Shown here one piece after another: positions 43,052 to 51,454 of a stretch of DNA of 64,000 nt. The notes beneath the pieces were generated by a model, which made no database searches, was not told where the DNA came from, and was given only the letters and a program-made list of their open reading frames with translations. Location: NCBI RefSeq assembly GCF_014699055.1, contig NZ_JACXAC010000006.1, forward strand, positions 186,001-250,000, in the 5' to 3' direction. The DNA is from Hymenobacter armeniacus. GTDB taxonomy: Bacteria; Bacteroidota; Bacteroidia; Cytophagales; Hymenobacteraceae. Within the stretch, counting starts at the first letter, position 1. Each line of letters opens with the position of its first letter. The translations under genes and the position numbers were made by a program.

Positions 43052-44125
43052 TTAGTAAGAAGCAGCCAGTGGAGCGGGAGCCGTTTCGGCAGCTTCGGGC
43101 TGGGCAGCTACAGGAGCAACCAGCGTTTTAGCTTTCTGTTTGGAAGCAGCCATTACTTCCGGGTTTTTCTCGGAAAAAGACTGCTGAGCAGCGTACCAGT
43201 TCTGGTAATCGTCCGGCTCGTCCACAATCAGCGTAGCTTTCATGGCGAAGTGGCTGCCACCGCACACCTGGTTGCAAGCCAGTTCGTAGTTGAACTTGGG
43301 GTTGCCCAGTTTGGCGCGCATCTCGTCGGTCGACATCGTCGGCGTAAACCAGAAGCGGGTCGGCATGCCCGGCACGGCATACATCTGCACCCGGAAGTGC
43401 GGCATGTATACGGCGTGCAGCACATCGCGCGAACGAATCTTAATCAGCACCGGCACGCCCTTGGGCACGTGAATCTCGTTGGTGGTAAAATCGTCGAGTG
43501 CCGACTTATCGCTGAGGTCGAAACCCCATTCGTTCACGGCATCAATCAGACGGTAGTTTACCACGCCCAGCTTCATGTCGCGGCCAGGGTAACGCACCAG
43601 CCAGTTAAACTGCTTGCCCATTACTTCAACCACCACCGAGTTTTTGGGAGCGGGGCCGGTGATACGGGTCCAAGCTTTCCAGCCGGCAAAGATGAGCGCG
43701 GCCATTACGATGGCCGGAATCACCGTCCAAATTACTTCAATCTTGTTGTTGTGGGCGAAGAAGTATGCCCGGCGGCCTTCCTTGTGCTGATACTTATAAG
43801 AGTAGACAAACAGCAAGGTTTGGGTTATCAGGAAAGCAATGCCGATTACGGTCATCGTCGTCCAGAACATGCGCTCCATTTGGTGGCCGTGCACCGAAGC
43901 AATGGGCGGGTTCATCTTGTTAAAATTCTCAACAAACGAGTAGGCAAACCACGCACCGCCTACCACCAGAAAAACCAGCATAAGAATAGCATTTACGCTA
44001 TTGCTCATGCCAATGTCACGGGTAAAGGTACCCGAGAAAATAGAAGTCAGAATCTGCAAGCGAAACAGCAGGCCGAACACGACCAACAGCAACACCAACA
44101 CCAGCAAAATGGTAAGAGCAGTCAT
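43052..44125 (-). CDS. coxB: Cytochrome c oxidase subunit II
   Basis: 357 residues. There are three N-terminal hydrophobic segments (about 2-22, 45-65, 88-108) plus the usual second anchor (IEVIWTVIPAIVMAALIFAGWKAW). The CuA cupredoxin domain has DVLHAVYMPHFRVQ and CNQVCGGSHFAM, giving both cysteines, two histidines and Met; Gln replaces the usual Glu between the cysteines, where only a backbone carbonyl is needed. No cytochrome c domain is fused at the C-terminus, consistent with direct electron delivery from ACIII. The C-terminal 40 residues are Ala/Pro-rich. Confidence 0.96.
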   Translation of the reverse strand: MTALTILLVLVLLLVVFGLLFRLQILTSIFSGTFTRDIGMSNSVNAILMLVFLVVGGAWFAYSFVENFNKMNPPIASVHGHQMERMFWTTMTVIGIAFLITQTLLFVYSYKYQHKEGRRAYFFAHNNKIEVIWTVIPAIVMAALIFAGWKAWTRITGPAPKNSVVVEVMGKQFNWLVRYPGRDMKLGVVNYRLIDAVNEWGFDLSDKSALDDFTTNEIHVPKGVPVLIKIRSRDVLHAVYMPHFRVQMYAVPGMPTRFWFTPTMSTDEMRAKLGNPKFNYELACNQVCGGSHFAMKATLIVDEPDDYQNWYAAQQSFSEKNPEVMAASKQKAKTLVAPVAAQPEAAETAPAPLAASY

Positions 44126-44225
44126 TTTTTAGATATTAGAGTCGAGAGCTTAGAGCTTAGAACCCGCCGCAGCTCAAACAGGAAACGTCTGAGTTCTGAG
44201 TTCTAAATTCTCAGTTCTAAAAGAA
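44126..44225. repeat. Low-complexity intergenic element, actF/coxB junction
   Basis: A 100-bp gap of near-repeats: AGAGCTTAGAGCTTAGAAC on the left, and GAGTTCTGAGTTCTAA followed by TTCTCAGTTCTAA on the right. The two sides are roughly complementary and can fold into an imperfect stem-loop. It separates the ACIII genes from the oxidase genes. Confidence 0.65.
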
Positions 44226-45560
44226 TTAAGTAGTGTGGTGAATGCTTTCGTCCAGGAAGGGGTGGTTGACCGGCACGAGCGAAGCCGAAGCCAGGCGCCG
44301 CGTGAACAGAATCAGGAAAGCACCCAGGAAAATGGCAGCGATACCAATCTCAATCAAGAACCCGCTTTCAGCCTTCAAAGTTGCCGGCATGAACATCAAA
44401 TAAAAGTCTGACCAGTGACCCGCCAGAATGGCGATGCAGACAATCTTCATGATAATCATCTGACGCTTTGCGTCGCGCGTCATTAAGCCCAGGAAAGGGA
44501 ACACAAAGTTGATGAGCAGATTGAAGTAGAAGATGCCGGTATAGTGACCTTCGAACCCACCGAGGCGCTGGTTGTAGTACACCGCTTCTTCGGGCAGGTT
44601 GGCGTACCAAATCAGCATGAACTGTGCGAACCACACGTAGGTCCAGAAAATGCTGAAGCCAAACATCAGCTTGCCCAAGTCGTGCAGGTGGTTAGAAGTC
44701 AGAGCGCGTAGGTAGCCGGCTTGCTTCAGGAAGATGGCCGTGAGGGCAATGGCAGCAATGCCCGATACCCACCACGAAGCGAAGACGTACCAGCCGAACA
44801 TGGTGCTAAACCAGTGCGTGTCAACCGACATCACCCAGTCCCAAGCCGACATCGACGAAGTCACAGCGTAGAGCACCAGGAACAAAGCCGAAGCATTGAT
44901 GCTCTTGTGGAACCATACTGTGCCACCCAACTGGTCTTCGGCCAGCGACAGCTGACGCAGCTTGTAGCTGAAGAAAGCCCAGATGGCGAGGTAGACAATG
45001 GTACGGATGAGGTAGAAAGGCAGGTTGAGGAAACCGCTCTTGCCGGCGATGATGGCGTCGTAGTTGGGGTTGCCCTTCTCCATGATGCCTTCGTGCGTCC
45101 AGTGGAAGATATCGTGGCGACCAACGAGGAATACCACGAGCATAATTACCGCACCCGGGATAATCCAGGCACTGAGGGCCTCCGAAATGCGCTTCACCAT
45201 TACCGACCAACCCGCGTAGGCTACGTAGTTGATGGCCATGAATACCGTGCCGATGGTGGAAACACCGAGGAAAAACACGTTGCTATGCCACAGGCTAACA
45301 ATGATGCGTTTTACCACCGTGGAGCTGCCTTCGTGTTCCAGCGAGGCGCCGGCACCGTGTCCAGCCGAAGCGCCCAGGTGACCTGCTGTCTCACCAGCAG
45401 CAGCGTGTTCCTCAGCGCCCCAGCCCATCACCTGAGCCAAAATGCCAAGAATCAATATCACCACACCGGCGACAATGATGGTAATAAAAGTCTTACGGGC
45501 GCCATCCGTTACAACGAGCTGTTCAGCCGTGGCGCTTTCTTGATGCGTCAGAGTTGCCAT
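44226..45560 (-). CDS. actF: ACIII subunit ActF, quinone-binding integral membrane subunit
   Basis: 444 residues, ten or so helices. An extended N-terminus with one helix (about 25-47) and a His/Gly/Ala-rich loop precedes VVKRIIVSLWHSNVFFLGVSTIGTVFMAINYVAYAGW. SAWDWVMSVDTHWFSTMFGWYVFASWW and FWTYVWFAQFMLIWYANLPEE are family landmarks of the quinol:cytochrome c oxidoreductase quinone-binding subunit. It is paralogous in fold to the NrfD-like ActC. It forms part of the membrane arm of alternative complex III; proton conduction has been proposed for this subunit in studied complexes. Confidence 0.95.
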   Translation of the reverse strand: MATLTHQESATAEQLVVTDGARKTFITIIVAGVVILILGILAQVMGWGAEEHAAAGETAGHLGASAGHGAGASLEHEGSSTVVKRIIVSLWHSNVFFLGVSTIGTVFMAINYVAYAGWSVMVKRISEALSAWIIPGAVIMLVVFLVGRHDIFHWTHEGIMEKGNPNYDAIIAGKSGFLNLPFYLIRTIVYLAIWAFFSYKLRQLSLAEDQLGGTVWFHKSINASALFLVLYAVTSSMSAWDWVMSVDTHWFSTMFGWYVFASWWVSGIAAIALTAIFLKQAGYLRALTSNHLHDLGKLMFGFSIFWTYVWFAQFMLIWYANLPEEAVYYNQRLGGFEGHYTGIFYFNLLINFVFPFLGLMTRDAKRQMIIMKIVCIAILAGHWSDFYLMFMPATLKAESGFLIEIGIAAIFLGAFLILFTRRLASASLVPVNHPFLDESIHHTT

Positions 45561-45562
45561 AG

Positions 45563-46327
45563 TTATTTGTTGCCGGGGGTGTGGGTGACGCCGGAACCGT
45601 TGGGCGAGACGGTGCCGCCTTGGCCGGGAGTTTCAGAACCTTTACCGGCCTGCGCCTCTCCTACCGGGCCCTGGTTGGCACGGTCAGTCATTTCAGTTGA
45701 GTCGTTTGCAGTGGAAGTCGGGCCTTTGGCTACCAGTTTGCTCAGAGCATCCGGGCCTTCGCCGCGCTGCAGCACGCGCACGTACATGGCAATTTTCCAA
45801 CGCTCCTCAGGATTCACAATGGAGCCGTGCGGCATCATGCGGTTGCGGCCCCACTGGATGACGTGGTAGATGTGCCCATCGTTCATCGTCTTGTAAGCGC
45901 CCGCCGAATAGTTCGGCACACCCTTAAACTTCAGACCCACCGGGCCCTGGCCGTCGCCGGCTTCACCATGGCAGTGCGAGCAGATGCGGGTATACAGCAC
46001 CTTACCCTCTTCCAGATTGGCTTTGGTGTAAGGATACGGATTGCGAAGACGACGCTCGGCAACGCCCACGCTGTCCTTCGGAATGTGGTCGTAGTAGCTC
46101 AGCTTGCCGCGCGGAATGGTGCCGTTGGCCGGCGTCCGCTCGTTGATGCCAAACGAGTTGACCGTGTTGAAGTTAGTTTGCTTCAGGGGTTCGTACGGGA
46201 TGGACTCGTACATCTCCGGTGCGTATTCCACACCGGGGTCGTCAGCCCGGTTAGAACAGGCCGAGGCCAGCCCCAGGGACAGCAGCAGCGCCGAAACGCG
46301 CAGGCTCAGGTTCAGCGGATGCGTCAT
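45563..46327 (-). CDS. actE: ACIII subunit ActE, monoheme cytochrome c lipoprotein
   Basis: 254 residues. A lipoprotein signal ends LASAC with C24 lipidated. A single CxxCH (CSHCH) in KVLYTRICSHCHGEAGDGQGPVG, with later Met-rich GRNRMMPHG supplying the axial ligand, defines the cytochrome. The C-terminal 50 residues are Gly/Thr/Pro-rich. It carries electrons from ActA heme groups toward the oxidase CuA. TAATG overlap with actD and a 2-bp gap to actF show tight coupling. Confidence 0.94.
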   Translation of the reverse strand: MTHPLNLSLRVSALLLSLGLASACSNRADDPGVEYAPEMYESIPYEPLKQTNFNTVNSFGINERTPANGTIPRGKLSYYDHIPKDSVGVAERRLRNPYPYTKANLEEGKVLYTRICSHCHGEAGDGQGPVGLKFKGVPNYSAGAYKTMNDGHIYHVIQWGRNRMMPHGSIVNPEERWKIAMYVRVLQRGEGPDALSKLVAKGPTSTANDSTEMTDRANQGPVGEAQAGKGSETPGQGGTVSPNGSGVTHTPGNK

Positions 46328-46854
46328 TAGTTTTTGCTCATTTCTTTTTGGTTGACTTCCGATGCGCCGTTGTCGCGCAGCAGCTGGGTCAGCCGAGAAA
46401 ACTGCGAACCGGTTTCATCCAGCTCGATGGCCATTACGAATTTGTCGTCGGTGGCCCGTACATCCATCACGTGGGTTTTGAAGCGCGGGTACAAGCCGGT
46501 GATGGTGAAGAAGGTCAACGCCATGCCGTGGCAGGTGAAGAACACCGTCAATTCGAAAGCTACCGGGATGAAAGCAGGCAGCGAGATGTGTGGCTTGCCG
46601 CCGATAATCATCGGCCAATCGAAACCCAGCATATAAATCTGCATCCACAGCGCAAACGACAGACCCGTGAGGCCGAAGAAGAATGCGGCAATGGGCAAAC
46701 GCGACCGTTCAATGCCGAGGGCATCGTCGATGCCGTGCACCGGATACGGCGAGAATACGTCGTAGATTTTTACGCCGGCCGCGCGCACGTTTTCAACGGC
46801 GTGCAGTAGCACATCTTCGTCTTCGAAGATACCGAGGGCGAATTGCTTAGTCAT
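46327..46854 (-). CDS. actD: ACIII subunit ActD (DUF3341)
   Basis: 175 residues. A cytoplasmic N-terminal domain (FALGIFEDEDVLLHAVENVRAAGVKIYDVFSPYPVHGID) is followed by two helices (about 58-80 and 95-120) and a short cytoplasmic tail. DUF3341 proteins are the ActD subunit of alternative complex III, whose two helices pack beside ActC/ActF. Overlaps actC by 8 bp and actE by one base. Confidence 0.95.
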   Translation of the reverse strand: MTKQFALGIFEDEDVLLHAVENVRAAGVKIYDVFSPYPVHGIDDALGIERSRLPIAAFFFGLTGLSFALWMQIYMLGFDWPMIIGGKPHISLPAFIPVAFELTVFFTCHGMALTFFTITGLYPRFKTHVMDVRATDDKFVMAIELDETGSQFSRLTQLLRDNGASEVNQKEMSKN

Positions 46855-48304
46855 GCTTGGTATAGGTTACGGGAGCCGACGCCGGTACTCCGTGAGTAGC
46901 AGGGTGAACAGGGGCATGGTGCACGGCTTTCGACGGGTTGTAAGTCGGGCCGTTGTCCACGGTGTACTTCAGGATGGTTTTCACTTCGGCCATGTTAATC
47001 ACCGGGAAGAACTTGGCGAAGAGCAAGAACAGCGTGAAGAACAAGCCCAGCGTACCCAGGTACAGACCGATGTCGATAATCGAGGGCGAGAACATGGCCC
47101 AGCTCGATGGTAGGTAGTCGCGGTGCAGCGAGGTCACGATGATTACGAAGCGCTCGAACCACATACCGATATTCACGATGATGGAGAGCACGAAGGTCAG
47201 CGGAATGCTGTAGCGCACGCGGCGCAGCCACACCAGTTGGGGCGTAATCACGTTGCAAGTCATCATCGAAGCGTAGGCCCACCAGTAGGGACCGGTAGCA
47301 CGGTTGATGAAGGCGTACTGTTCGAACTCTACCTGCGAATACCAGGCAATGAAAAACTCAGTGATGTACGCCACACCCACGATGGAGCCGGTTACCATCA
47401 TGATTTTGTTCATCAGCGCGATGTGCTCCAGCGTGATGTAGTCTTCGAGTCGGAACACCACGCGGGTAATCAGCATCAGCGTGAGCACCATGGCGAAGCC
47501 CGAGAAGATAGCACCGGCCACGAAGTAGGGCGGGAAGATGGTGGTGTGCCAGCCCGGCACAACCGAGGTAGCAAAGTCCATGGATACGATGGTGTGTACC
47601 GAGAGTACCAGCGGGGTAGAAACACCAGCCAGAATCAGCGAAACCGTTTCATAACGCGACCAAGCCTTGGCCGAACCTTTCCAGCCGAAGCTCAGCATCG
47701 AATAGCTGAAGCGGGCAATGGGGCCTTTAGCACGGTCACGAATCGAAGCGAAGTCGGGAATTAGGCCGATGTACCAGAACACCAGCGACACGGTGAAATA
47801 CGTCGAGATGGCGAACACGTCCCAGAGCAGCGGCGAGTTGAAGTTGGCCCACAGCGAACCCAGCGTGTTTTGCAGCGGGAACACGTAGAAAGCCAGCCAC
47901 GGACGGCCCATGTGCAACACCGGGAACATGGCGGCACAGATTACGGCGAAGATGGTCATGGCTTCGGCGGCCCGGTTGATGGAGCTCCGCCACTTCTGAC
48001 GGAACAGCAGCAACACGGCCGAAATCAGGGTGCCGGCGTGGCCGATGCCCACCCACCACACGAAGTTGGTGATGTCCCAGGCCCAGTTGATGGTTTTGTT
48101 CAGGCCCCACTCCCCGATGCCGTACCATACGGTGCGGTATACGGAGTAGAAGAACACCCCCAGGAAGAACAGCGCCACGCTCAGGGCAGCCATCCAACGC
48201 AGGTTGGGCTTGGCTTCTACCTGGTAGCAGATGTCTTGCGTGACGTCGTGTAACGTCTTACCGCCGGTTACGAGCGGCTCGCGTAAGGCTGATACGTGCT
48301 GCAT
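46847..48304 (-). CDS. actC: ACIII subunit ActC, NrfD-like quinol-oxidising subunit
   Basis: 485 residues, about ten helices. Landmarks are WDITNFVWWVGIGHAGTLISAVLLLFRQKWRSSINRAAEAMTIFA (NrfD/PsrC-family quinone site), HTIVSMDFATSVVPGWHTTIFPPYFVAGAIFSGFAMV and MWFERFVIIVTSLHRDYLPSSW. It oxidises menaquinol and passes electrons to the iron-sulfur domain of ActB. It lies 12 bp after actB. Confidence 0.96.
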   Translation of the reverse strand: MQHVSALREPLVTGGKTLHDVTQDICYQVEAKPNLRWMAALSVALFFLGVFFYSVYRTVWYGIGEWGLNKTINWAWDITNFVWWVGIGHAGTLISAVLLLFRQKWRSSINRAAEAMTIFAVICAAMFPVLHMGRPWLAFYVFPLQNTLGSLWANFNSPLLWDVFAISTYFTVSLVFWYIGLIPDFASIRDRAKGPIARFSYSMLSFGWKGSAKAWSRYETVSLILAGVSTPLVLSVHTIVSMDFATSVVPGWHTTIFPPYFVAGAIFSGFAMVLTLMLITRVVFRLEDYITLEHIALMNKIMMVTGSIVGVAYITEFFIAWYSQVEFEQYAFINRATGPYWWAYASMMTCNVITPQLVWLRRVRYSIPLTFVLSIIVNIGMWFERFVIIVTSLHRDYLPSSWAMFSPSIIDIGLYLGTLGLFFTLFLLFAKFFPVINMAEVKTILKYTVDNGPTYNPSKAVHHAPVHPATHGVPASAPVTYTKHD

Positions 48305-48316
48305 AGTGGTATGATA

Positions 48317-51300
48317 TTAAGCGTTTTCTTTGCCGAAGAACTCCGATTCGGCGTTGCGAATCTTCGTCAGATAAGTCACGTTCGGCTGCACGTTGATGGA
48401 GTCGAGCGAGTGGAAGGCGCGCTCGCCGTCTTCGCGGCGGAGCAGCTGGCTGATGCGGCTGTTGGGGTCGCGCATGTCGCCAAATACGATGGCTTCGGTG
48501 GGGCACGACTGGGCGCAGGCCGATACAATTTCGCCGTCTACCGGACGACGCTTTTGCTTCTTGGCTTCGAGCTTGCCGAGCTGGATGCGCTGCACGCAGA
48601 ACGTGCACTTCTCCATTACGCCCCGGGCACGTACGGTCACATCCGGGTTCAGCACCATGCGGCCGAGGTCGGTGAACATGTGGCCGTTCACGGTTTCGAA
48701 CTTCTCGTTGGAGTAGTACGAGAACCAGTTGAAGCGGCGCACTTTGTAGGGGCAGTTGTTGGCGCAGTAGCGCGTGCCGATGCAACGGTTGTAGGTCATT
48801 TGGTTGAGACCTTCCGAGCTGTGCGTGGTGGCCAACACGGGGCACACCGTTTCGCAGGGCGCGTGGTTGCACTGCTGGCACATCATCGGCTGGAAGATTA
48901 CCTGCGGGTTTTCCGAGGGGTCTTCCATGGCGGCGTAGGTAGATACCTTGCCTTTTTCGTCGAAGTCCGTTTTGTGCGCGGCCGAGCTGTAGTAGCGGTC
49001 GATGCGCATCCAGTGCATTTCGCGGCGGTTGATGACCTGCTGCTTGCCCACCACGGCAATGTTGTTCTCGGTCTGGCAACCAATCACGCATGAGCCGCAG
49101 CCAATGCACGAATTGAGGTCCACGGCCATGCCCCAGTGGTGGTTATTGTACTGGTAATCCTGCCACAGCGAAACCTTGTTGGGCTTCTCCAAGCCGTCGG
49201 GCGTGGCAATCTTCTCGTACTCGGTTACCTCTTTGGGGTTCTTGATGTAGTTCGCCAGCGAATTCTCCTGCACCACCGGCTTGCGGTCCATCAGGGTGTG
49301 GTGCGTCTGGGTCTGCGCAATGGGCGAAGTGGCATCCGTCTTCGTCAGCGTCACCACGTTGTTATAGGCAATGCCGTTGGCGGTAGCCATGGCCAGCGGG
49401 GCAGCATTGGCACCCACCTGGTCACCAGCTTTGCCAGCCAGCGTACGGCCGTAACCCAGAGCAATGCTCACCGTGCCGTTGGTTTGGCCGGGCTGCACCA
49501 GCACGGGCAGTTCCACGCTGTAGCCGTTGGCGGTTACTTTCACCACGTCGCCCTGCTCCCACTTGTTGTCCACGGCCATCTTACGCGGCACGGCCACGTA
49601 GTTGCCCCAGGTCGCTTTCGAAACCGGGTCGGGCAGTTCTTGCAGGAAGGGATTGTTGGCTTCGCAGCCACCGGCACCAATGCCTACCTTCTCATACAGT
49701 GCCAGCTCGACGGCGTTGCCGCTGGGCTTGGGAGCACTGCTAATCTGGCTGATGGCGGCGGCGGGGCTAAGCGCAGCGGTCATCATGGCTGGGGCAGCCG
49801 GCAAAGCCGTGCCCGTGGCCACGCCATCGTGCACTACCTTGTCCCAGGCAGCGTCGTTCGGCGTCAGGGCACGCCAGGTGGCACGCAGGTATTTGTAGTA
49901 AGTGGTGGTATTGCCGGCCCAGTGCAGCAGGCTTTCCTGCGCCTGACGGGTAGCAAACAGCGGCGTGATAACCGGCTGCGACAAGCTCAGCGAGCCGCGC
50001 TTGGGCTCAAAGTCGTTCCACGATTCCAGCCAGTGGTGGTCGGGAGCGGCGTATTGGCATAGGATGCCAGTTTCGTCCAGACGGTCGTTGAGCGAAATCG
50101 TCAGCGGCACCTTGGCAATGCCGGATTTCACTTTCGCGCCCAGCGGGTGGTTGAACACCGGGTTGGCGTTGTAGAAAATGACCGCGCCAACGCTGCCATT
50201 GTTCATATCGTTCACCAGAGCGGCCATGCGAGCGTCGTCGCCCTGGCGCAGGTTGCTCGGAGCCGTTAGGTCAACAGTAGTACCAACGTTGCCCAGCGCT
50301 TGGTTGATGGCGGCCACCAGCGTCTGCACGGCCGGGTCATTCGAGCCCGAAACCACGAGGCTGGCACCGCGGGCAGCTTTCAGGTCGTTAGCAGCCTGCG
50401 TCAGCTTGGCGTTCTTATAAGAAGCGTCACCGCCACCTACAATCTCGTTATACAGAGCCAGCGCAACTGCACCCATTTCCGAAGGCTTCACCGGCACGCG
50501 AACGTCGGCGTTGGAGCCGGTCAGCGACATGGCGGTTTCGAACTGATAGTGACGCGACATGCTGCGCTTGTCGCTGCTCACTTTGCGGTTGCGCACGTAC
50601 TGACGAGCGTATTCAACCGGCGAAATCCAGGTGCCGAGGAAATCGGCGCCGAGGCTTACGATTACGTTAGCGCGGCCGAAGTCGTAGCCGGGCACCACGC
50701 CGTTGTTGGCTTGCAGCAGGCCCGTCACCGATTGCGCGTCGTACATGACGTGCGTGGTGTTAGGGTAGCGCGAGGCAAACTCAGCAATGGCCCGCTTGGT
50801 GCTGGGGCTGATGATGGTGGGCGATACGATGGCGATGCGGCCGGTGGTGCCAGCCAGCTTGCCGCGCACTTCGCGGTCCAGCGCGGCCATCTCCACTTGC
50901 TCGTGGGCATTGCCCTTCTTGATGGCAAAATGCTGCAGACGGCCACCGTCGTAGAGGCTCAGCACCGCAGCCTGGGCGCGGGCCGACAAACCACCACGGG
51001 TGATGGGGGACTCGGGGTTACCTTCCAGCTTAATCGGACGGCCTTCGCGCGACTTCACGAGCACCGCGTTGTAGTCGGCACCGGTGAAGTAGGTCGAAGC
51101 GTAGAAGTTGGAGATGGTCGGGTCAATCTCCTCGGGCTTGTTCAGGTAGGGAATAGCTTTGCGGACGGGCGTCTCGCACGATGCCAAGGTGGCGGCGGCC
51201 ACCCCAAAACCCATTAGTTTGAGGAAATCGCGGCGGGGAGCCGACGTAGCGTCTTTGCTCTCGTGGCTCTCCTTCACGGGCATGAACTCGGCAAAGGCCG

Positions 51301-51355
51301 ATTGCATGAACTCCGGAGTGCTTTCTAGTTCCTCAATTCCTTTCCAGTACTTCAT
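48317..51355 (-). CDS. actB: ACIII subunit ActB, molybdopterin-oxidoreductase-like iron-sulfur protein
   Basis: 1012 residues. An N-terminal Tat signal (RR at 41-42 in RRDFLKLMGF) ends in LASC, so C60 may be lipidated. The large N-terminal domain resembles molybdopterin oxidoreductases but has lost cofactor-binding motifs. The C-terminal ferredoxin-like part has CIGCGSCVIGC, CQQCNHAPCETVC, CIGTRYCANNC and CTFC...CAQSC. The third set has Thr in place of one Cys, consistent with the single 3Fe-4S cluster known in ACIII; the others fit 4Fe-4S. It transfers electrons from quinol to ActA hemes on the periplasmic side. Confidence 0.96.
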   Translation of the reverse strand: MKYWKGIEELESTPEFMQSAFAEFMPVKESHESKDATSAPRRDFLKLMGFGVAAATLASCETPVRKAIPYLNKPEEIDPTISNFYASTYFTGADYNAVLVKSREGRPIKLEGNPESPITRGGLSARAQAAVLSLYDGGRLQHFAIKKGNAHEQVEMAALDREVRGKLAGTTGRIAIVSPTIISPSTKRAIAEFASRYPNTTHVMYDAQSVTGLLQANNGVVPGYDFGRANVIVSLGADFLGTWISPVEYARQYVRNRKVSSDKRSMSRHYQFETAMSLTGSNADVRVPVKPSEMGAVALALYNEIVGGGDASYKNAKLTQAANDLKAARGASLVVSGSNDPAVQTLVAAINQALGNVGTTVDLTAPSNLRQGDDARMAALVNDMNNGSVGAVIFYNANPVFNHPLGAKVKSGIAKVPLTISLNDRLDETGILCQYAAPDHHWLESWNDFEPKRGSLSLSQPVITPLFATRQAQESLLHWAGNTTTYYKYLRATWRALTPNDAAWDKVVHDGVATGTALPAAPAMMTAALSPAAAISQISSAPKPSGNAVELALYEKVGIGAGGCEANNPFLQELPDPVSKATWGNYVAVPRKMAVDNKWEQGDVVKVTANGYSVELPVLVQPGQTNGTVSIALGYGRTLAGKAGDQVGANAAPLAMATANGIAYNNVVTLTKTDATSPIAQTQTHHTLMDRKPVVQENSLANYIKNPKEVTEYEKIATPDGLEKPNKVSLWQDYQYNNHHWGMAVDLNSCIGCGSCVIGCQTENNIAVVGKQQVINRREMHWMRIDRYYSSAAHKTDFDEKGKVSTYAAMEDPSENPQVIFQPMMCQQCNHAPCETVCPVLATTHSSEGLNQMTYNRCIGTRYCANNCPYKVRRFNWFSYYSNEKFETVNGHMFTDLGRMVLNPDVTVRARGVMEKCTFCVQRIQLGKLEAKKQKRRPVDGEIVSACAQSCPTEAIVFGDMRDPNSRISQLLRREDGERAFHSLDSINVQPNVTYLTKIRNAESEFFGKENA

Positions 51356-51379
51356 TTGGGAGGGTAATCAGTAATTCCG

Positions 51380-51432
51380 TATTGGGTAGTCAGTAGTCAA
51401 ACACGAGTAGTCTCAATACTGACTACCCAGTA
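51380..51432. repeat. Inverted repeat in actA/actB junction
   Basis: Arms TATTGGGTAGTCAGTA (51380-51395) and TACTGACTACCCAGTA (51417-51432) pair at 15 of 16 positions around a 21-nt loop. It occupies most of the 99-bp gap between actA and actB. No T-run follows on the minus strand, so it is not a standard terminator. Confidence 0.88.
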
Positions 51433-51454
51433 TCGACTACCGAAAATCAGCTTA

